Position numbers and translations under genes: made by a program
Notes under the pieces: generated by a model
What the model was told of the DNA's origin: nothing
Database searches by the model: none
The model's input: only the letters and a program-made list of their open reading frames with translations
Part shown: piece by piece, positions 41,587 to 49,189 of the stretch
Layout of the letters: each line of letters starts with the position of its first letter
Numbering within the stretch: position 1 is the stretch's first letter
Source: Corynebacterium sp. CNJ-954
Lineage (GTDB): Bacteria > Actinomycetota > Actinomycetes > Mycobacteriales > Mycobacteriaceae
NCBI RefSeq assembly: GCF_001942345.1
Contig: NZ_MKKI01000002.1
Location: 62,001-126,000 of the forward strand
DNA length: 64,000 bases
Direction of reading: 5' to 3'

Positions 41587-42690
41587 TTAGCGGTCAGCGA
41601 CGACCTCGACCGTCGTTGCGCCGAGAATCCGCCCATTGGCCTGGATCTCGATGAGGTGTGGGCCGGGCCGGATGGTCCTGATCGAGACGTGCTTGAATGC
41701 ATGGCGCCGCGAGAAGCTCACGGGCTCACCCGCCGGGAGATCCCGTACCGTCAGCTTGAACACCTTGCCTGCTTTCGGGCCGTGCGCCCCCTGGTAGTGC
41801 ACCAGGTAGTCGATCGCCGCCTTCGTCGGGGCGGACGCCTGCAACGTGAAGGAGATGGTCGTCGTCTCTCCGATGGCGATCGTCGACGGACTGCTGGACA
41901 GCTCCGTGAGTTCGATCGGAGCGTCGTGGTCGAAGCCGAGAATGGCGAGAGCCCCGGGATCGCCTCGTTTGATCAGCGTGCGCAGGCCGTGGCGCACCAC
42001 GAAGTCACCCTGGGTGGATTCCCCGGCCCATCTACGCGCGGTGTCGAGGACGAGGCCAGGGTGATCTTTGCTGACGTCATTGAGATGATTGGCCACTGAA
42101 CGCCGGACGTAGAGTGAGTCGTCGTTGACCAGTGGTTCCAGGAGCGCCAGCGAATCGCTGGGGTCGTCGATGAACCGGTGGAGACGGCGTCCCCACGGGA
42201 GCCGTGGCCGTGACCCCTCGGGAACGAGCCGTCGGACATGCTCGTCAGTGCTGGTCGTCCACGCCCGCAACTGCTCCATCGTCGTGTCGTAGTGCGCGTC
42301 GATGAACGGACGGATCGCGAACTCCGCCGTGTAGTGGGACGTCAGAGTACCCAAGAGGGGTAGAGCGATGTCAGGACGGTCGAGCATGGCCGTGGAAATG
42401 TACTCGTTGACGGCCATGGATGCCCAGCCCTGCAGGTTCCCCGTCCCAGTCCGGTTGTCGTTGTCGACCGCGTGCCGAATTAGGTGGGCGGCGTCATCAG
42501 GTGACGTCGGTAGCGACTCGGCGAGTGCTCGGGCGATCCAGGTAACCCGGGCTTTCAGTTCGAGACCGTCGAGTCCGGATACCGCTCGTTGCTGGAAGCT
42601 GGCACTGTCGAAGCTTTCCGAGGTGTCCGCGAATGCATCGGCCAGGCGGCCGACGAGCCCAGGTGACAGTTCGTCCTTGAAATCAGCCAT
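41587..42690 (-). CDS. AlkD-like DNA alkylation repair protein
   Basis: A 367-aa protein of the DNA alkylation repair (AlkC/AlkD, HEAT-like repeat) superfamily. HEAT-type helices cover residues 1-240: RAVSGLDGLELKARVTWIAR, RVDRFIDD-type segments PWGRRLHRFIDDPSDSLALL, and DDSLYVRRSVANHLNDVSKD, the repeat that lines the DNA groove in this family. The remaining 120 residues form a beta-rich, Ig-like domain (PSTIAIGETTTISFTLQA) seen in the longer AlkC-like members. It may excise N3- or N7-methylated bases. ATG 42690 overlaps the MarR gene stop by 8 bp, so repair and regulator are co-expressed. Confidence 0.82.
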   Translation of the reverse strand: MADFKDELSPGLVGRLADAFADTSESFDSASFQQRAVSGLDGLELKARVTWIARALAESLPTSPDDAAHLIRHAVDNDNRTGTGNLQGWASMAVNEYISTAMLDRPDIALPLLGTLTSHYTAEFAIRPFIDAHYDTTMEQLRAWTTSTDEHVRRLVPEGSRPRLPWGRRLHRFIDDPSDSLALLEPLVNDDSLYVRRSVANHLNDVSKDHPGLVLDTARRWAGESTQGDFVVRHGLRTLIKRGDPGALAILGFDHDAPIELTELSSSPSTIAIGETTTISFTLQASAPTKAAIDYLVHYQGAHGPKAGKVFKLTVRDLPAGEPVSFSRRHAFKHVSIRTIRPGPHLIEIQANGRILGATTVEVVADR

Positions 42691-43198
42691 GTGGCTGCAC
42701 CTCCGAAGCCTCACCGCGCAGCGTGGACGTTGCCCGCTGCAGCAGAGCGCGTAGCTGCCTGCGTTCGGAGGCGCTGAAAGCCTGGCCGAGTCGTTCTTCG
42801 ATGCCGCGGGCGAGGTCATCGGCCCGGAGGACAAGCTCAGCACCGTCCTGGGTGAGGGTGGTGACCAACACCCGACGGTGGATGGTGGACGGGGTGCGCT
42901 CGACCAGGCCGCGTTTCTCCAGTTTGTCCAGGATCGTTCCCATCGTCTGCGGTGTCACCGCGGCGACGCGGGCGAGCTGGGCGGATGACTGCCCCGGTAC
43001 ATAATGTAGCGACATCAGCACGGCGTACTGGGGCACTGTCAGTCCGAGAGGACGCAGGGCGGCAGTCTTCGCTGTAATCATCGCCTGCTCTGCCTGCTTG
43101 ATGTGCGATCCGACCCGTGCGTCCAGATCCTCGGCGAACTCGTCGCCCCCGTGGCGTGGCAGGGGGAGACAGAAGTCGGGGTCCGGGGTATCAGCCAT
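42683..43198 (-). CDS. MarR-family regulator
   Basis: A 171-aa MarR protein. LTVPQYAVLMSLHYVPGQSS leads to the HTH ARVAAVTPQTMGTILDKLEK and the wing VERTPSTIHRRVLVTTLTQDG. It is the first gene of an operon with the AlkD-like repair gene (8-bp overlap), so it may autoregulate the pair in response to an electrophile or alkylating stress. TATTCT at 43205-43210, 6 nt before ATG 43198, suggests a leaderless start and rejects the longer upstream frame. Confidence 0.84.
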   Translation of the reverse strand: MADTPDPDFCLPLPRHGGDEFAEDLDARVGSHIKQAEQAMITAKTAALRPLGLTVPQYAVLMSLHYVPGQSSAQLARVAAVTPQTMGTILDKLEKRGLVERTPSTIHRRVLVTTLTQDGAELVLRADDLARGIEERLGQAFSASERRQLRALLQRATSTLRGEASEVQPHG

Positions 43199-43204
43199 CT
43201 CACC

Positions 43205-43210
43205 AGAATA
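43205..43210 (-). promoter_or_regulatory. -10 box of leaderless MarR-AlkD operon
   Basis: TATTCT on the minus strand ends 6 nt before ATG 43198. It supports a leaderless transcript for the marR-alkD pair. Confidence 0.45.
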
Positions 43211-43260
43211 ACGGTGCTGAGACCACATCGGCGACCAGCACACGATGTCGGCGAGAACGA

Positions 43261-44070
43261 TCAGCTGGGCGAGGAGCGTCCGACCTTCCAGTAGCCGTAG
43301 AACGAAATCGCCGATTTCGGTACGCCTGCCGCAACGAGCCCACGTCGCGTGCCTGTCGCCAGTGAGTTCTCTCCGGCCACGAAGACGGTGCCAGGACTGC
43401 TGGGCGGGGGCGTGGCCAAAGCTGCGCCGCGGGCCAGCTCGCCTGGCACCTCGCCGTCCCCGTCAGAGCTCGCCAGCCAGGTCGCCGACACATGAGGGCC
43501 GAATGTCGTTCCGAGGACGTCGTCCGGTGTCGGGACCTCGACGATGAGACGGGTGGGAAGGGACGGGGGCGTCTCCTCGGCGATGGCGAGTGCGGCGGGT
43601 AAGCCACTTCCGTCGGCGACCAGAAGCTGCCACTCCGCTTCCTCGCGTGGCCGGTACCTGCGGCCTTCGTCGAACATCCCCACCGGGCTCCCTGGTTCTG
43701 CCTGTTGTGCCCAGACGGAGGCAGGCCCGTCACCGTGGACGACGAAGTCCACGTTGAGTTCATTCGACTCGGGGTGGAAGGCGCGGACCGTGTAGTTCCG
43801 GACGTAGGGTCGTACGTCCTTGGACATCAGGAAGTACTGCGCAGCCCAACCGTTGTTGGCGAACGTGGGCATCCGTAGCTCAGTCTGTCCGGGACGAGGG
43901 AAGAACAGACGGAAGCACTGGTCACCACCTTTGTAAGAGAAGCCGTCGAGGGCGTCGCCTCCGATGGTTACTCTGACCAGGTGCTCGGACATCCTGGTTC
44001 GTCTCACCACCGTCAGCGACATCATCTGACGCCGGTTCTCTTTCCCGAAGCGGGCCATTCTCATCTCCAT
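43261..44070 (-). CDS. Siderophore-interacting protein (ferric reductase)
   Basis: A 269-aa siderophore-interacting flavoprotein (FAD_binding_9 and SIP domains), expected to reduce ferric siderophores with NAD(P)H and free iron. RMSEHLVRVTIGGDALDGF is the N-terminal barrel, RNYTVRAFHPESNELNVDFV the FAD-binding RxYTxR motif, VHGDGPASVWAQQAEPGSPV the next conserved stretch, LLVADGSGLPAALAIAE the nucleotide site, and SFYGYWKVGR the C-terminal signature. ATG 44070, 44064 and 44058 are all possible; GGAGATGAGA favours 44058. A DtxR-type iron box at 44129-44147 and a TetR-type palindrome (44109-44125) lie upstream, so it is probably repressed by iron. Confidence 0.87.
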   Translation of the reverse strand: MEMRMARFGKENRRQMMSLTVVRRTRMSEHLVRVTIGGDALDGFSYKGGDQCFRLFFPRPGQTELRMPTFANNGWAAQYFLMSKDVRPYVRNYTVRAFHPESNELNVDFVVHGDGPASVWAQQAEPGSPVGMFDEGRRYRPREEAEWQLLVADGSGLPAALAIAEETPPSLPTRLIVEVPTPDDVLGTTFGPHVSATWLASSDGDGEVPGELARGAALATPPPSSPGTVFVAGENSLATGTRRGLVAAGVPKSAISFYGYWKVGRSSPS

Positions 44071-44108
44071 TCCAGTGGCGTCCAGGACGTGTGCGACCGG
44101 GTAAACTT

Positions 44109-44125
44109 CTTGGTCATCGACCAAG
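44109..44125. promoter_or_regulatory. 17-bp palindrome, TetR operator candidate
   Basis: CTTGGTCATCGACCAAG has perfect 7-bp arms around a 3-bp centre. It lies between the divergent siderophore-interacting protein and TetR genes, only 3 bp from the DtxR-like box. The adjacent TetR protein is the likely binder. Confidence 0.65.
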
Positions 44126-44128
44126 GAG

Positions 44129-44147
44129 TTACTGTAGGCTAACCTGG
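44129..44147. promoter_or_regulatory. DtxR iron box
   Basis: TTACTGTAGGCTAACCTGG matches the DtxR/IdeR consensus TTAGGTTAGGCTAACCTAA at 14 of 19 positions, with the whole TAGGCTAACCT core intact. It is 59 bp upstream of the siderophore-interacting protein gene, a class of gene normally repressed by iron-loaded DtxR. Confidence 0.7.
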
Positions 44148-44197
44148 ACGGCAGGTCAACAGGGTCGAGAATGCGGCATGACACGGGGAAGGACACG

Positions 44198-44800
44198 ATG
44201 GCCACTGAGCGACGGGTACGTGGAGATGTGATCGCCGCTGCCTTCGAGCTGCTCGACGAGGCGGGACTGGAAGCACTCACTCTGCGTGAGGTGGCGCGGC
44301 GCCTGGGTGTGCACCTCAACACGGTCTCGTACCAGGTGAAGACGAAAGCCCGGTTACGTGAACTCATGGCAGACGCGATGCTCGGCTCGCTCTCCCTGGA
44401 CGGCCTGACCGGTGACCCGGTGGGCAGGGTGACGGAGATCCTTCGCCGCTACCGGACGTCGTTGCTCTCCCATCGTGACGGAGCACGCCTGGTGGCCGGC
44501 ACTGTCGCCGTGGAGAAGAACACGTTACGGGTGGGTAATGCGATCATCGGGGCATTGTTGGAGTCTGGTGCCGACCATGAAAGTGCTGTACGGACGTTCT
44601 GGGGCCTCCACTACTTCCTTCTCGGTCTCGTCCAGGAGGAGCAGGGACTCCCCGCCCAGGAGCATAAGGACATCCTGGAGGTGATCCATTCCGGGGATTA
44701 CACCGCTATGGCACAGGTGGGGGACATCATCCTGAACGATCCTTTTGACCGCCGATTCGGGTTCGGCCTCGACGCCTTCCTCAGGACCCTAGAGCGATGA
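44198..44800 (+). CDS. TetR-family repressor (TetR_C type)
   Basis: A 200-aa repressor similar in layout to the classical tetracycline repressor group. The HTH is LTLREVARRLGVHLNTVSYQVKTKARLREL, with short second helix as in TetR, and the C-terminal part has RTFWGLHYFLLGLVQEEQGL, as in the TetR_C domain. Despite the name, no TetA gene is adjacent; the divergent gene encodes a siderophore-interacting protein, so the ligand may be a siderophore or polyketide. ATG 44198 is preferred to 44171 because conserved sequence starts there. Confidence 0.8.
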   Translation: MATERRVRGDVIAAAFELLDEAGLEALTLREVARRLGVHLNTVSYQVKTKARLRELMADAMLGSLSLDGLTGDPVGRVTEILRRYRTSLLSHRDGARLVAGTVAVEKNTLRVGNAIIGALLESGADHESAVRTFWGLHYFLLGLVQEEQGLPAQEHKDILEVIHSGDYTAMAQVGDIILNDPFDRRFGFGLDAFLRTLER

Positions 44801-44945
44801 GGGTGAGTGAACTGACCGCCAGGGCAAGGTAGAAGCCGGGGAAGACGATGTTGTGGAGCACTCGCGCCCGCAGATGCGCCAGGTTCGCCCCGAGGAAGAA
44901 GCTCACCAGTCCGGCGGCAGCGACGGTCGGCACCACCAGATTCCT
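44781..44945 (-). pseudogene. Membrane-protein relic (C-terminal fragment)
   Basis: The frame reads LVVPTVAAAGLVSFFLGANL, AHLRARVLHNIVFPGFYLAL, AVSSLTLIAL before the stop at 44781, which is clearly membrane-protein sequence with two hydrophobic helices. It opens abruptly after an in-frame stop (44946-44948), so at least the N-terminal half is missing. It resembles the ends of DoxX-like or DUF4345-type small membrane proteins, which often adjoin SigJ-type sigma genes. It overlaps the 3' end of the TetR gene by 20 bp and abuts a sigma-factor relic. Confidence 0.5.
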
Positions 44946-44960
44946 TCAACACGGCAAGGA

Positions 44961-45251
44961 GACGTATGGCGGGAGTGGCTTCCGGAACCCGTGTCGGGAT
45001 ATGTGCCGTGGAACGACATGGCCGGGCACGCGGGTGGCGAGGATGCGGCGGAGTTCTTCGTCGGGGCTTTGACGAGACAGCCCGGGCTGACGATTGTGGA
45101 AGACCAGGTCAACGGGCAACTCGGGTTGGTGGCATCGCACGAGGGACGGGTGGTTGCGGTGGTCAGCCTGCTGGTCGACGGCGGACGGGTCATCGAAGCG
45201 TGGGCGGTACGTAACCCGGAGAAACTTGTAGCGTGGAACCAGTGTAAGTGA
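44961..45251 (+). pseudogene. SigJ-like sigma factor relic
   Basis: About 97 codons in frame, beginning WREWLPEPVSGYVPWNDMAG and ending GQLGLVASHEGRVVAVVSLL, VIEAWAVRNPEKLVAWN. The first phrase is the WLPEP motif of region 2-linked sequence in SigJ-type ECF sigma factors, and the rest is the C-terminal SnoaL-like domain of the same proteins, so the DNA-binding regions between them have been lost by an internal deletion and the N terminus is also missing. No start codon fits well. A short SnoaL-domain protein is the alternative, but the WLPEP motif argues for decay. Confidence 0.6.
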
Positions 45252-45275
45252 AGCGAATGAGGGAGGATCTGGTCC

Positions 45276-45710
45276 ATGATCGAGGAGGGAACAGGATTCT
45301 ACGCGGTTCCGAGTTCGGTGAAGGTGGTGGTCCTCGCCGCTGGAAACGCAGGTCGGAAGGTCCTGCTCGGGCTTAATGGCAGAGGGGAGTGGGAGTTGCC
45401 TGGTGGGTGGCCGGATAAGCAGGACGTGACCCTGGCGGATACCGCGGTTCGGGAGGTGCTGGAGGAGTCAGGAATCGTTCTTGATAATGATCTCGTACTC
45501 GTCGGTGCCGAACTTTTCGCCCCGGTCCCGGGGCGCCAGGTGACTCTCGTCTGCCTCACAAGCCGACTGGGTACTGCAGAGGCACCGACGCCCAGTTTCG
45601 AGCACAAGGACGTGCGATGGTTCGGGGTGGACGCGCTGCCCGAGAACCTTCCCGCGGTGTACCGGAGGTTCATCGATGGCGCTGCACGGCAGCAAGCAAG
45701 AGCGAGATGA
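45276..45710 (+). CDS. NUDIX hydrolase
   Basis: A 144-aa NUDIX-fold protein. WELPGGWPDKQD...REVLEESGI (40-67) is the Nudix box: REVLEESG is intact, but the spacer from Gly44 is one residue longer than usual and the first conserved Glu is replaced by Gln-Asp, so the loop is atypical. It may hydrolyse a nucleoside diphosphate derivative. It follows the sigma relic by 24 bp and ends before a strong bidirectional terminator hairpin. Confidence 0.82.
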   Translation: MIEEGTGFYAVPSSVKVVVLAAGNAGRKVLLGLNGRGEWELPGGWPDKQDVTLADTAVREVLEESGIVLDNDLVLVGAELFAPVPGRQVTLVCLTSRLGTAEAPTPSFEHKDVRWFGVDALPENLPAVYRRFIDGAARQQARAR

Positions 45711-45729
45711 GATCGTATTCCGGCCGAGA

Positions 45730-45767
45730 AGGCCGCGACGACGAGATCTATCCCGTCGTCGCGGCCT
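45730..45767. terminator. Bidirectional terminator, 14-bp stem
   Basis: AGGCCGCGACGACG (45730-45743) and CGTCGTCGCGGCCT (45754-45767) are perfect complements with a 10-nt loop. It lies between the convergent NUDIX and MFS genes, as expected for a shared terminator. A short T-rich stretch (TGTTCAGTG) follows on the plus strand. Confidence 0.75.
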
Positions 45768-45807
45768 GTTCAGTGTGGATCGTGGTTGGTGCTGTCGTGC
45801 TGCGGCG

Positions 45808-47262
45808 TTAAGCAGCCAGCGGTACAGCCTCCGGAGCTGTTTCGGACGTCTCCTTCTCCTTCGGCAGATGCAGGAACACGCCGAGCAGGATCGCCGCAAC
45901 CAGCGCGATGGCGGCGTTGACGCCGATCGCCAGCTGCAGTCCGGGCAGCAGGGTCGCTGTGACCATACCTGTGGCGATGGCTGACATGACCGGGGTGCCC
46001 AGGGCGATACCGACCTGCTGACTCATGGTCACCAACCCGGTGGCCAGCCCCTGCTGGTGAGCCGGCACACCTGCGGTGGAGGTCACGGTGTAGCCCACGA
46101 TGGCCACCAGGTTCGCCACACCACCGAGGAACGTGAGGATCAACAGGGGGATCAGCCAGCCGTGGCTCTCCCCGGCGAATGCCAGAGGGGCGGTCGCGGC
46201 AGCCTGGACGAGAAGACCGATGACAATCGCGGTCTTCGGGTTGGTCTTACCGATGATCCGTGGGGCAATGAGACCGCCGATGACGGTACCGATACCGAGG
46301 ACACCGAGGATCAGTCCCGCAGCGATCGCGCTGTAGTCGAGGATCTGCTGCAGGTACAGGGTCAGCAGGAACACCAGTGAGGTGAACGTGCCGAAGGCAA
46401 GGAGCCCGGCGGTATTACCCCAACCGATGTTGGAGCGCTTGAGCAGTGACGGAGCGACGAGAGGCTCCTTGACGCGTCCTTCGATCGCCAGGAAGACGGC
46501 AACCAGGATGACCGCGGCGAGGATCGGACCCCAGGTGCCCGGGTGCGTCCAGCCGTTGTGGCCGGCCGCGTCGATACCGAAGACCAGTGCGACAAGAGCC
46601 AGCGTGATCGTGATCGCGCCGGGGACATCGAGCTTCGGACGGGCGTCGGACGCCGGCTCGCGCAGGACGAAAGGGGCGATGATGATCACGGCGACGGCGA
46701 CGACGACGTTGATGAAGAAGGCCCAGCGCCAGGACACCGCACCGGTGAGCAGGCCACCGAGGACGGAACCCGCGGTGAAACCGGCGGCCATGAGTGCTCC
46801 GTTGAGGCCGAGTGCCTTGGAACGGGCGGGGCCTTCTGGGAACATCGTCGTCATAAGCGACAGTGCTGCGGGAATGACCATGGCACTGGCAATGCCCTGA
46901 CCGACGCGGGCGGCGAGCAGCAGGACGGGCTCTCCGGCGAGCCCGCCGGCGAGAGAGGAGATGCCGAGTAGGACGATGCCGATCATGAACAGTTTCTTGC
47001 GACCGAAGAGGTCGGCGACCCGGCCGAAGAACAGGGTGAACCCGGCGGCGCACAAAGCGAAAGCGGTGACGATCCACTGCAGGGACGCAGTGGCGAAACC
47101 GAGTTCGGAGCCGATGTGCGGTAGCGCCACGTTCAGGATCGAGAAGTCGACGGCGAGGGTGAAGTTGGCGGTCAACAGGACGACCATCGCGATCTTCTGC
47201 GCGGCGGTGAAGCGTTCGGCGGGGGACTGGGTGGGTGGAGGTGCTGTATGTGTGTCTCTCAT
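45808..47262 (-). CDS. MFS drug exporter, DHA2 (EmrB/QacA-like)
   Basis: A 484-aa MFS exporter with 14 hydrophobic helices. LTANFTLAVDFSILNVALPH in helix 1 carries the DHA2 motif D1 (DxSIxNVALP), GRVADLFGRKKLFMIGIVL is motif A, and MAAGFTAGSVLGGLLTGAVS motif C. ATG 47262 is chosen; 47274 is an alternative. It is divergent from an XRE/MmyB-type regulator; the intergenic region has half-sites GGTAGCC and GGTTGCC and a perfect 9-bp inverted repeat, part of which recurs upstream of the SDR operon at 51411-51454. Confidence 0.88.
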   Translation of the reverse strand: MRDTHTAPPPTQSPAERFTAAQKIAMVVLLTANFTLAVDFSILNVALPHIGSELGFATASLQWIVTAFALCAAGFTLFFGRVADLFGRKKLFMIGIVLLGISSLAGGLAGEPVLLLAARVGQGIASAMVIPAALSLMTTMFPEGPARSKALGLNGALMAAGFTAGSVLGGLLTGAVSWRWAFFINVVVAVAVIIIAPFVLREPASDARPKLDVPGAITITLALVALVFGIDAAGHNGWTHPGTWGPILAAVILVAVFLAIEGRVKEPLVAPSLLKRSNIGWGNTAGLLAFGTFTSLVFLLTLYLQQILDYSAIAAGLILGVLGIGTVIGGLIAPRIIGKTNPKTAIVIGLLVQAAATAPLAFAGESHGWLIPLLILTFLGGVANLVAIVGYTVTSTAGVPAHQQGLATGLVTMSQQVGIALGTPVMSAIATGMVTATLLPGLQLAIGVNAAIALVAAILLGVFLHLPKEKETSETAPEAVPLAA

Positions 47263-47290
47263 GTGTCCCAGCATCGGGGGAGGTGACAAG

Positions 47291-47367
47291 GGTAGCCAGA
47301 GCCCTGATGTGCGTGGTCTGGGGTCGCATGGCCTGAGGTTGCCTAGCACTGACAGGGGTAGGCAACC
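47291..47367. promoter_or_regulatory. XRE operator cluster (locus A)
   Basis: Contains GGTAGCCAGA (47291-47300), and GGTTGCCTA (47337-47345) with its perfect inverse TAGGCAACC (47359-47367), 13 bp apart. GGTAGCCAGA and GGTTGCCTAGCAC recur exactly at 51411-51439 upstream of the SDR operon. The copies flank the only XRE-type regulator gene in the window, so they are probably its binding sites. Confidence 0.7.
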
Positions 47368-47382
47368 ATCGGCCAGGTAGGC

Positions 47383-47388
47383 GACAAT
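47383..47388 (+). promoter_or_regulatory. -10 box of XRE regulator gene
   Basis: GACAAT ends 7 nt before ATG 47396, suggesting a leaderless mRNA for the regulator. The box lies close to further GGTxGCC-like half-sites. Confidence 0.4.
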
Positions 47389-47395
47389 AGGTTGC

Positions 47396-48265
47396 ATGGA
47401 GACATCACAGTCGTTGCAGGCAGGCGGTCCGGTCACCGAGCTGGGGGAGTTCCTGCGGTCACGTCGCGACCGCATCAGCCCTGACGACGCCGGGATCAAC
47501 AGCTACGGACGCCGCCGCGTCCCAGGCCTACGACGCGAGGAACTCGCCCAGTTGGCGGGAGTGTCGGTGACGTACCTGACCCGGTTGGAGCAGGGGCAGT
47601 CGCAGAACGCCTCCGACGCGATCATCGACGCCCTCGCGCGCGCCCTGCAGCTCGACGCCGATGAGCGGGCACACCTCTATGCCCTGGCACACCCCGCCCC
47701 GGTGAAGCGTCCACGGTCCGCGGTGAAGCCGGAGGTCGCCAAACCTGGCGCCGAACGTCTGCTGCACTCGATGGGGGACGTCCCGGCGGTGCTGCTGGGC
47801 AGGTTCAACGACATCCTCGCGTGGAACCACTCCGGTCACCTTCTGCTGGCCGGCCACCTGGATTGTGACGCCCCGTCGCGAGCTGATGAGCGGCCGAACC
47901 AGCTGAAGCTGTTGTTCCTGGACGAGCATGTCCGCGATCTCTACGTCGACTGGGAGGACGAGGCAGCTCTCGCCGTTGCCTCGTTGCGTTACGTCGCCGC
48001 GCAGTTCGCCGACGACCGACGCCTGGCTGAGCTCGTCGGGGAGCTGAGCATGAACAGCCCTGAGTTCGCGCGGCTGTGGGCAGGTCATGATGTTCGTCTG
48101 TGCACCAACGGTGCCAAACGATTCCGGCACCCCGAGGTCGGCGAGATGACGTTGGACTACGAGGTCCTGCACCTGCCTGAGGGCAACGGCCAGCGCATCC
48201 TCACCCACACCGCGGAACCAGGCAGCGCGTCCTTCGCCGCACTGCGCCTGCTCACTGCTGTGTGA
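47396..48265 (+). CDS. XRE/MmyB-like transcription regulator
   Basis: A 289-aa regulator with an N-terminal HTH_31 domain (GRRRVPGLRREELAQLAGVS then YLTRLEQGQSQNASDAIIDA, residues about 38-80) and a C-terminal MmyB-like ligand-binding domain (GRFNDILAWNHSGHLLLAGH, NQLKLLFLDEHVRDLYVDWE, RLWAGHDVR, LDYEVLHLPEGNGQRI). Members commonly control neighbouring oxidoreductases and bind fatty-acid-like ligands. It stands between a divergent MFS exporter and a convergent LLM operon, and the same motif blocks occur before both targets. Confidence 0.88.
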   Translation: METSQSLQAGGPVTELGEFLRSRRDRISPDDAGINSYGRRRVPGLRREELAQLAGVSVTYLTRLEQGQSQNASDAIIDALARALQLDADERAHLYALAHPAPVKRPRSAVKPEVAKPGAERLLHSMGDVPAVLLGRFNDILAWNHSGHLLLAGHLDCDAPSRADERPNQLKLLFLDEHVRDLYVDWEDEAALAVASLRYVAAQFADDRRLAELVGELSMNSPEFARLWAGHDVRLCTNGAKRFRHPEVGEMTLDYEVLHLPEGNGQRILTHTAEPGSASFAALRLLTAV

Positions 48266-48268
48266 CAG

Positions 48269-49189
48269 TCATTCTCCGGTGATCCGTTCCGCCAACAACC
48301 GGTACGAGGTCAGCCGGTCGTGCGGATCACTGGTGAGTGTGTTGACCATTATCTCGTCGGCACCGTGGCTCACCGCGAGCTCGTTGAGACGCTGGACCAC
48401 CACGTCCGGAGTCCCGGTGATGATCGCCGCGGACCGGGCTTTCGCACGGGTGCGTTCAGCGTCCGTCCACGGGTGAGCCGCGGTGGCATCGACGGACGGG
48501 ACCGGCCCGTCGTATCCGAGATCTTTCCGGGCGCGCCACAACAGCATGGCATCGGCGAGCTGCTGTGCTCGCGCGGGATCTTCGGCGGTGGCCGCCCGTA
48601 CCGCCAGCACCGTATGGGGACGGTGATCCTTCGCCGTCGAGGCCTCCCGGTAGGCGGCGGTGGCTTTCTCGCCACCGCGCGGGACGAAGAAGTGCCCGTG
48701 CGCGTAGCCTGCGCCGAGGTCTCCTGCCAGAGGTGCCGCCGAACCTCCGGCACCGAGGACCCACACCCTTCCGTCCGGCTCACCGGGCACGGCGGGGTAT
48801 TCGGTGCCCAGTGATCCCACGAGGGCATGGATCTTCTCCGCGTAGGCGGGATCATCCAGCGCGGCCCTGCCGACCCCGGTGTCCACCCGGTCGCCGTGGA
48901 CCATGCCGAGCAGGCCCATCACCTCGACGACCTTCGTCGCCTGGTAGAGGGGCAGCAGAATGCCACCGGTGCCGACGCGGATCGTCGCCGTACGTTCGAG
49001 TGCCAGTGCGGCCATCATCTCCGGGGCGGGGCTGGCGAATGAGGCGGAGTGGTGGTGTTCGGCGAACCAGATGCGGTGGTACCCGAGCGTTTCGACCTCC
49101 TGTGCCAGGCGCAGACTACTGGCGAGCGCGCCTGCTGGAGTCGGGGTGTGGTCGGTGACGGGGACCTGGTCGAGGACGGAGAGCCTCAT
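48269..49189 (-). CDS. LLM-class flavin-dependent oxidoreductase
   Basis: A 306-aa bacterial luciferase-like monooxygenase (LLM family, YhbW/alkanal monooxygenase-like). MRLSVLDQVPVTDHTPTPAG and GYHRIWFAEHHHSASFASPA are the diagnostic N-terminal strands that bind FMN, TIRVGTGGILLPLYQATKVV and VDTGVGRAALDDP follow in the barrel. It uses FMNH2 supplied by another reductase. It ends 3 bp from the convergent XRE gene and overlaps the next gene upstream by 4 bp, so it is the last gene of the four-gene minus-strand operon. Confidence 0.87.
   Translation of the reverse strand: MRLSVLDQVPVTDHTPTPAGALASSLRLAQEVETLGYHRIWFAEHHHSASFASPAPEMMAALALERTATIRVGTGGILLPLYQATKVVEVMGLLGMVHGDRVDTGVGRAALDDPAYAEKIHALVGSLGTEYPAVPGEPDGRVWVLGAGGSAAPLAGDLGAGYAHGHFFVPRGGEKATAAYREASTAKDHRPHTVLAVRAATAEDPARAQQLADAMLLWRARKDLGYDGPVPSVDATAAHPWTDAERTRAKARSAAIITGTPDVVVQRLNELAVSHGADEIMVNTLTSDPHDRLTSYRLLAERITGE

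Noticed and set aside
44853..45251. 132-aa intact gene from ATG 44853
   Set aside because: The first 36 codons are antisense to the membrane-protein relic, and the real sequence homology starts at WREWLPEP, so I treat it as a relic.
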